Positions 59,634-64,000 of a DNA stretch of 64,000 bases are shown piece after piece (within the stretch, counting starts at the first letter, position 1; every line of letters begins with the position of its first letter). The stretch is from contig NZ_KB903249.1 of NCBI RefSeq assembly GCF_000379685.1, positions 228,795 through 292,794 of the forward strand. Direction: 5' to 3'. The stretch comes from Catelliglobosispora koreensis DSM 44566 (GTDB lineage Bacteria > Actinomycetota > Actinomycetes > Mycobacteriales > Micromonosporaceae). Both the position numbers and the translations under genes were made by a program. Under the pieces are notes generated by a model. It worked only from the letters and a program-made list of their open reading frames with translations, did not search any database and was not told the origin of the DNA.

Positions 59634-62600
59634 TCACGGTGACGCGGGCGGGAGTTGCTGGCCGGAACGGATCGTCCGGCGGGCTCTGGTGACGGCCTCG
59701 ACGATCCGCGTGCCACGTCGCTGGAAACCAAGTGCCTCAATGGTTTCCTCGACGACTTCGGCTTCGGTGCGGTTGAGGCCGTCGCTTTCGATCCACGCGA
59801 CGAACTCGGCTAGCACGTGCTCCGGCAGATCGCTGATGGCTTCGAATTCGGGCAGCTCAGGTCGTGGTCCCCGAGCGGCGATGACCGGCTCGGCAGGGGC
59901 GACGGACGCAACGGCGACGGGAACGGGAGTCGTGAGTGCCTCTTGGTAAGCAGAGCGGGCGCGCTCGACTTCACGTTCGCGGTGCTGGAACCAGTCGGTG
60001 GACCAGATCCGGTGGAATCGCCAGCCGAGGCGCTCCAAGTGTTGCTGGCGCAAGCGATCGCGGTCGCGTGCCGTCGGCGCCGCGTGGTACGAGGCGCCGT
60101 CGGCTTCGATCGCGAGCACCATGCGCGCCGGGTCGTCGGGGTGGGCTACCGCGAGGTCGATGCGGTGCCCGCCCACGCCGTATTGTGCGGTCACGGGCAG
60201 GCCGGCCTTGGCTAGCTCGTCGCGCACGTCAGTCTCAAAGGCGTTGAGGGACAAGGTGCTGTGGGTCCGGGCACTGACGGACTTGCCGCCGCTGGCCGCG
60301 TATTCCAAGTACCCACCGAGGAGTTTGGCTCCCTGGGAACGCAGACGGTGCGGGTCGAGGTCGGAATGGCGGAACGAGGACACGACCGTCATGCGGTGCT
60401 TGGCGCGCGTGATCGCGACGTTGAGCCTTCGCTCGCCGCCCTTGTTGTTGAGCGGCCCAAACCGGTACGCCATGCGCCCGTCATGGGTGCGGCTGTAGCC
60501 AATGGACAAGATGATCGCGTCGCGTTCGTCACCCTGCACACGCTCGATGCTCTTGACGAAGAACGGCTCCACGCCGGACTCGGCGAAGAAGTCGGCCAGA
60601 TCGGAGCGTTTCGCGAGCGCTTGCCGCAAGGCGAGGTCGATGTTCTCCGCGTGCTTGATGCCCATCGTGATGACACCGAGCGACTCATCGGGCCGTTCAG
60701 TGGCGTGTTCCAGGATGAGCTTGACGACCTGCTCCACTTCGGACTCCACGAGCACGTGGCGAATGCAGTCAGCCGTGTCCGCACCGGGGAATGTCGTGAG
60801 CGGATTGCCATTGGGGCTGTAGATGTGCGTGTTGGAGAACGCGATCAGGCGCTCGTCGCGGCTGCGGTAGTGCCAGGCCAGGTGCTTGACCTGAGCCAGC
60901 GGCAGCGTGTGGGCGAACGACTGCAGCAGCGACTCGATGTCGTCGGTCAGCAGGCCGTCGATGTCCTCGTCGAATTCGGCTTCGCCCTCGATGCGCTGGA
61001 AGAACGCAGTCGGCGGCAGCTGGTGTTCGTCACCGGCGACCACGATCTGCTTGCCGCGCATGATGGCGGTGATAGCGTCCACGGGCTCGACCTGGCTGGC
61101 CTCGTCAAAGATGACGACATCAAACAGGGTGCGCGCGGGCAGGATCTGACTGGCCAGCAACGGGCTCATCGCCCAGCAAGGCTTAAGCGCCATAAGGGCT
61201 TCAGGCGCCTCTTCGAACAGCTTGCGCACGGGCATATGCCGTGTCTTCTTCGCCGATTCGCTTCGCACAAGCCTTTGCTGATCCGGGTACGCGTCGAGCA
61301 CGTCAATCATGCGCAGAGCGGCCTGATGGCGTACCCGCTGGGCATTGCTCGTCACGTGTTCTTTGTCAGCCATGCGGAATTGCGCTGCCGTGGCGTGGAG
61401 CTGAAGTCCCTGGAACCGGCCAAGGTGGTCGTCAACGAAACGCAGATGGTCCAAAAGCGAGCTGAGCCAGGCGAATTGGAACCGCTGCTCGGCGAGCTCT
61501 GGTGGCCCGTCCAGGAGTCGCTGCACCGCGAACGGTTCGAGGAAGTCGTTGAGTTCGTTGCGGCGCACGGAAATCAGCAGGCCGGCCTGATCCGACGCGA
61601 GCGCTTCGAGGTGCAGTTCCAAATCGTTGAGCGGGATGTGAGCGTAAAGCTGATCCAGCGCGTCCAAAGCGGTGTAGACGTGCTGTTGCACCGACGGCAG
61701 CAAACTTGACGTCTTCGGCAGGGAACCGTTGACTGACAGTTGCGCCCAGCGCTCCTTCTGCGCGGTGACCGCCGCCGCGGCCTTCTGCAGCATGGCTTTC
61801 TGAGGCTTGCGTCCGATCCAGAGCGACTTCATGGTCTTGACGGCACGCCGCTTGTTCCAGAACCCTTCCCAGACACCAAGGTCGGTCGTGAAGCATTCTG
61901 GCTTAAGGCGTTCGAGCGTGAACTGCACGTCCATCGCTAACTCAAGCGTGGTGCGGGCCTGAATCGGGGTGATGACCGGCTTCAGCGCGACCTCAGCGGT
62001 GAGCTTGTTGACGGCCAGTTTGGCTTGTGCCCAAGCGTAGGCGGCCTGTGAGGCAAGCTCGTAGGCCTCTTGCGCTGTCTCGCGATTGGACACGGTGCTG
62101 TGCTTCCACGCGCCCGCGGGCGGAAGGTTAGCCAATTCGACAAACGCCGCGCTAATCTGATCGGCGAACGCCGTGTGCAGTGAGCGCAGCTCGGCACCGC
62201 TCCAGCGCACGGGAGTGTGCGCCTCTTCGGGCAGCCCGAGCAACTGGGACTGGATGTTGAAAACCGAGATGCCCCAAGGCTTGCGCGGCTCGTGCAGCGC
62301 GTGGTGATGCGCGATCAGCGGACCGCGGGTGGCGAGGAGTTTGCGGTCGGCTTCCTCAAGGCGTGGCGGCACTTCGGTGCGTGCCCGGTGCAGCCGGGAG
62401 TCCAGTGACCTTGCCAGCTCACGCCGGCTTTGCTGCTCGCCGTGCAGGTTGTAGACGAGATCGTCCAGGCCGGCTTGCTCCAGCCGGTCGAGCACGGCGT
62501 CGATAGCGGCCCGCTTTTCGGCGACGAACAACGCCGTCTTACCTCGCGCCGCCAGAGCCGCGATGATGTTGGCGATGGTCTGGCTCTTGCCCGTGCCCGG

Positions 62601-63446
62601 AGGGCCTTTGATGACCAGGTGCTGTCCACTGACGACGGCGTTGACGGCATAGCTTTGTGACGAATCGGCATCGAGCACGAGGTATTCGTCGGGTGGCGCG
62701 ACTTTGTCCGGAGCGTCGGTGTCGACCGTTTCCAAAGACGTCAGCGCGCTAAGGGCATGGCGGTCACCGGCCAATGCCGAGATCACATCGTGAGCGGCCA
62801 GCACGTCGATATTGCCGAGATCGTCGACCATCGGAAGCTTGGCGTACGTAAAAGTGCCGACCAAGTGGCCGGGCTCGATCAAAAAGTCAGGCACGTCTTG
62901 AGCGAGCTTGGCCAGCCGCTCGAACAGTTGCTCCGGTTCAAGATCTAGAAGTTCTTCAGTTGGTACGCGGACGCCGTGATCCTTTTCCAATTTGTGCAAT
63001 AGAACGGGATTGATCGACGGTTCCGGGTCGGCCTTAAGGTAGAAGTCGGCCTCGGAGGCAGAAGTCGGGCGAATCTCCAAGCGCTGCAACAAAACCGGCG
63101 ACCGCGGCGGACGCACTAGCTCATGCCACGTGGCCATGCCCGTGGTGAGATAGCCAACATCGACGCCTCGTTCCTCAGCCCACAACCGCATCTGTTTGCG
63201 GACCGCCCGCGTGCGCCGAACGGCGTCAACACGTTGGTCATTGTCTGGAAACAGTTGCTTGAGCGTCACCTGGTTCCCGGCGGCCAATTGCTGCAACGCG
63301 GCGATTTTGGCGTCGGAAAGGTTGAGGGTGCCAGCTTTGAGCTCGCGGTAGTAGGCGAGCTGATTTCGCCCAGAATCATCGACAAGAGCGTCTTGCCAGC
63401 GCTTCGCTGCGCTAGCGACGATCTGGGTCCGCTCCGGAGAAATCAC
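59634..63446 (-). CDS. SF1 helicase fused to a Vsr/MTES_1575-type nuclease (DUF4011/DUF3320 family)
   Basis: About 1270 residues from GTG 63446 (GGAAGG upstream; a longer frame is possible). DUF4011-like N-terminus (WQDALVDDSGRNQL), Walker A IKGPPGTGKSQT, Walker B IFDEASQ, GDEHQLPP, and motifs V/VI ERVQGDERDAIILS and RRLNVAITRAKHRM, as in Dna2/Upf1-like helicases. Near the C-terminus is a restriction-endonuclease-like fold: HRIDLAV and VLAIEADGASYH, with D-(E/x)-D-type acids. Ends in a DUF3320-like region (EEVVEETIEALG). The architecture occurs in catalogues of predicted phage-defence genes; here no other defence gene adjoins it. Confidence 0.82.
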   Translation of the reverse strand: MISPERTQIVASAAKRWQDALVDDSGRNQLAYYRELKAGTLNLSDAKIAALQQLAAGNQVTLKQLFPDNDQRVDAVRRTRAVRKQMRLWAEERGVDVGYLTTGMATWHELVRPPRSPVLLQRLEIRPTSASEADFYLKADPEPSINPVLLHKLEKDHGVRVPTEELLDLEPEQLFERLAKLAQDVPDFLIEPGHLVGTFTYAKLPMVDDLGNIDVLAAHDVISALAGDRHALSALTSLETVDTDAPDKVAPPDEYLVLDADSSQSYAVNAVVSGQHLVIKGPPGTGKSQTIANIIAALAARGKTALFVAEKRAAIDAVLDRLEQAGLDDLVYNLHGEQQSRRELARSLDSRLHRARTEVPPRLEEADRKLLATRGPLIAHHHALHEPRKPWGISVFNIQSQLLGLPEEAHTPVRWSGAELRSLHTAFADQISAAFVELANLPPAGAWKHSTVSNRETAQEAYELASQAAYAWAQAKLAVNKLTAEVALKPVITPIQARTTLELAMDVQFTLERLKPECFTTDLGVWEGFWNKRRAVKTMKSLWIGRKPQKAMLQKAAAAVTAQKERWAQLSVNGSLPKTSSLLPSVQQHVYTALDALDQLYAHIPLNDLELHLEALASDQAGLLISVRRNELNDFLEPFAVQRLLDGPPELAEQRFQFAWLSSLLDHLRFVDDHLGRFQGLQLHATAAQFRMADKEHVTSNAQRVRHQAALRMIDVLDAYPDQQRLVRSESAKKTRHMPVRKLFEEAPEALMALKPCWAMSPLLASQILPARTLFDVVIFDEASQVEPVDAITAIMRGKQIVVAGDEHQLPPTAFFQRIEGEAEFDEDIDGLLTDDIESLLQSFAHTLPLAQVKHLAWHYRSRDERLIAFSNTHIYSPNGNPLTTFPGADTADCIRHVLVESEVEQVVKLILEHATERPDESLGVITMGIKHAENIDLALRQALAKRSDLADFFAESGVEPFFVKSIERVQGDERDAIILSIGYSRTHDGRMAYRFGPLNNKGGERRLNVAITRAKHRMTVVSSFRHSDLDPHRLRSQGAKLLGGYLEYAASGGKSVSARTHSTLSLNAFETDVRDELAKAGLPVTAQYGVGGHRIDLAVAHPDDPARMVLAIEADGASYHAAPTARDRDRLRQQHLERLGWRFHRIWSTDWFQHREREVERARSAYQEALTTPVPVAVASVAPAEPVIAARGPRPELPEFEAISDLPEHVLAEFVAWIESDGLNRTEAEVVEETIEALGFQRRGTRIVEAVTRARRTIRSGQQLPPASP

Positions 63447-63537
63447 AGCATCTACCTTCCCAGAAGAACGCGATATTTGCCCAAGCGCCCTGGTTACCCC
63501 ATGTCCTTCAAGACCATCCAAGCCGTTCGGCTGATTT

Positions 63538-64000
63538 CTAACTGTCTGTATCGCTAGCGAAAGTGGTGTACAGAGGACGGAGTTTAGCCACTAAAGACGG
63601 TCCGCCCAAGGCGGGACTCGGCGTCGGAAGCTGGCGCAGGAGCAGGTCAGGCTCCGTGTCCACGGTTGGAGGGCGGTCCGGGAGGGGGACGGGCATGACC
63701 CAGTAACGATCCAGCATGTCTTTAAGCTGTGGGACTTTCACGTCTTCGAACACGTTTGGCACAGGCTCGTCGACGAGGGCTTCCGGAGTCTCCAAATGCG
63801 ATAGCAAATCGGAACGCGAACGGCCCCGCCACAGCAGCAACTGGAACGGATCGTTATCAAACGCTTCCGCAAGCAAGTAGAAAGTCGCCGCGATGTGCTT
63901 GCACGGCACGGCAAAATCCGGGCAAGAGCACTGCATGATCAGGTCACCGACAGACCGTGGGAAAAGCGGCACACCAGCTTTGGTGAACACACCCTCTAGC
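63538..64000 (-). CDS. SWIM zinc-finger protein (5' end beyond the window)
   Basis: At least 151 residues; the frame stays open to the window edge, so the start is missing. The SWIM motif CSCPDFAVPCKH lies near the visible N-terminus, followed by HIAATFYLLAEAFDNDPFQLLLW and a Pro-rich tail. SWIM proteins of this type usually accompany an SNF2 helicase gene, expected next upstream beyond the window. Ends 91 bases before the helicase-nuclease start, in the same direction. Confidence 0.8.
   Translation of the reverse strand, partial: LEGVFTKAGVPLFPRSVGDLIMQCSCPDFAVPCKHIAATFYLLAEAFDNDPFQLLLWRGRSRSDLLSHLETPEALVDEPVPNVFEDVKVPQLKDMLDRYWVMPVPLPDRPPTVDTEPDLLLRQLPTPSPALGGPSLVAKLRPLYTTFASDTDS

Noticed and set aside
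60261-61709. A 482-codon open frame on the plus strand
   Set aside because: Antisense to the helicase-nuclease gene; composition (Arg/Val/Gly-rich with no domain) marks it as a shadow.

Overview
The window is high-GC (about two-thirds G+C) chromosomal DNA, densely packed with many ATGA/GTGA stop-start overlaps. The gene families (MsiK-dependent type sugar ABC transporters without an ATPase, streptogrisin-like S1 protease, DUF6300, Prim-Pol, MEDS-STAS proteins, ROK/xylA/xylB) point to a filamentous or spore-forming actinomycete. I cannot name the genus. I see no rRNA, tRNA, insertion sequence, prophage or CRISPR array.

Layout. 1-1.45 kb: end of a flavoprotein and a cyclic-nucleotide-binding histidine kinase. 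1.4-17.3 kb: a polysaccharide-utilisation locus. A left-going catabolic operon (enolase-superfamily dehydratase, DapA-family lyase/aldolase, SDR, PfkB/KDG-type kinase) diverges from a right-going operon (IclR regulator, two ABC permeases, binding protein, KDPG aldolase, GH88/105-like hydrolase, second enolase-superfamily enzyme, then secreted BNR_4 propeller, GH31 and two GH16 enzymes). A palindrome sits between the two operons and a terminator closes the right-going one. The gene set fits extracellular cleavage of a uronate-containing glycan, import, and conversion through KDG/KDPG to pyruvate and triose phosphate.

17.3-20.9 kb: secreted phosphodiesterase, TetR/hydrolase pair, DUF2332 protein. 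20.9-24.9 kb: a compact five-gene unit with an RNA ligase, an HD-phosphatase/polynucleotide kinase, an XRE-SLOG protein and a split RibD-like reductase and deaminase, closed by a 13-bp hairpin. 25.0-26.2 kb: a solitary divergent EF-Tu. 26.4-42.3 kb: mostly housekeeping and hypothetical genes (antiporter, Prim-Pol, carbonic anhydrase, ArsR/SRPBCC pair, a frameshifted metallo-hydrolase, STAS proteins, Rieske-FAD oxidoreductase, P450, esterase). 42.3-43.3 kb: secreted serine protease. 43.6-47.3 kb: xylose catabolism (ROK repressor, xylA, xylB). 47.3-51.1 kb: QueA-like protein, VOC protein, SDR, and a two-component system. 51.1-59.6 kb: esterase, aldehyde dehydrogenase, TetR-controlled membrane protein, metallo-hydrolase, NUDIX protein, methyltransferase-like protein. 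59.6-64 kb: a large SF1 helicase-nuclease fusion and the end of a SWIM zinc-finger gene.

The most unusual signals are: (i) two related intercistronic mini-ORFs (2990-3058 and 48561-48647) whose start overlaps the upstream stop and whose stop overlaps the downstream start, a MIRU-like arrangement; (ii) the RNA-repair/SLOG/RibD unit; (iii) nested GATC-containing palindromes at 43.4 and 54.3-54.5 kb that share a core; (iv) an EF-Tu paralogue with Arg at the position of the kirromycin-resistance substitution Q124K; (v) an over-represented TCCANNNTGGA palindrome.
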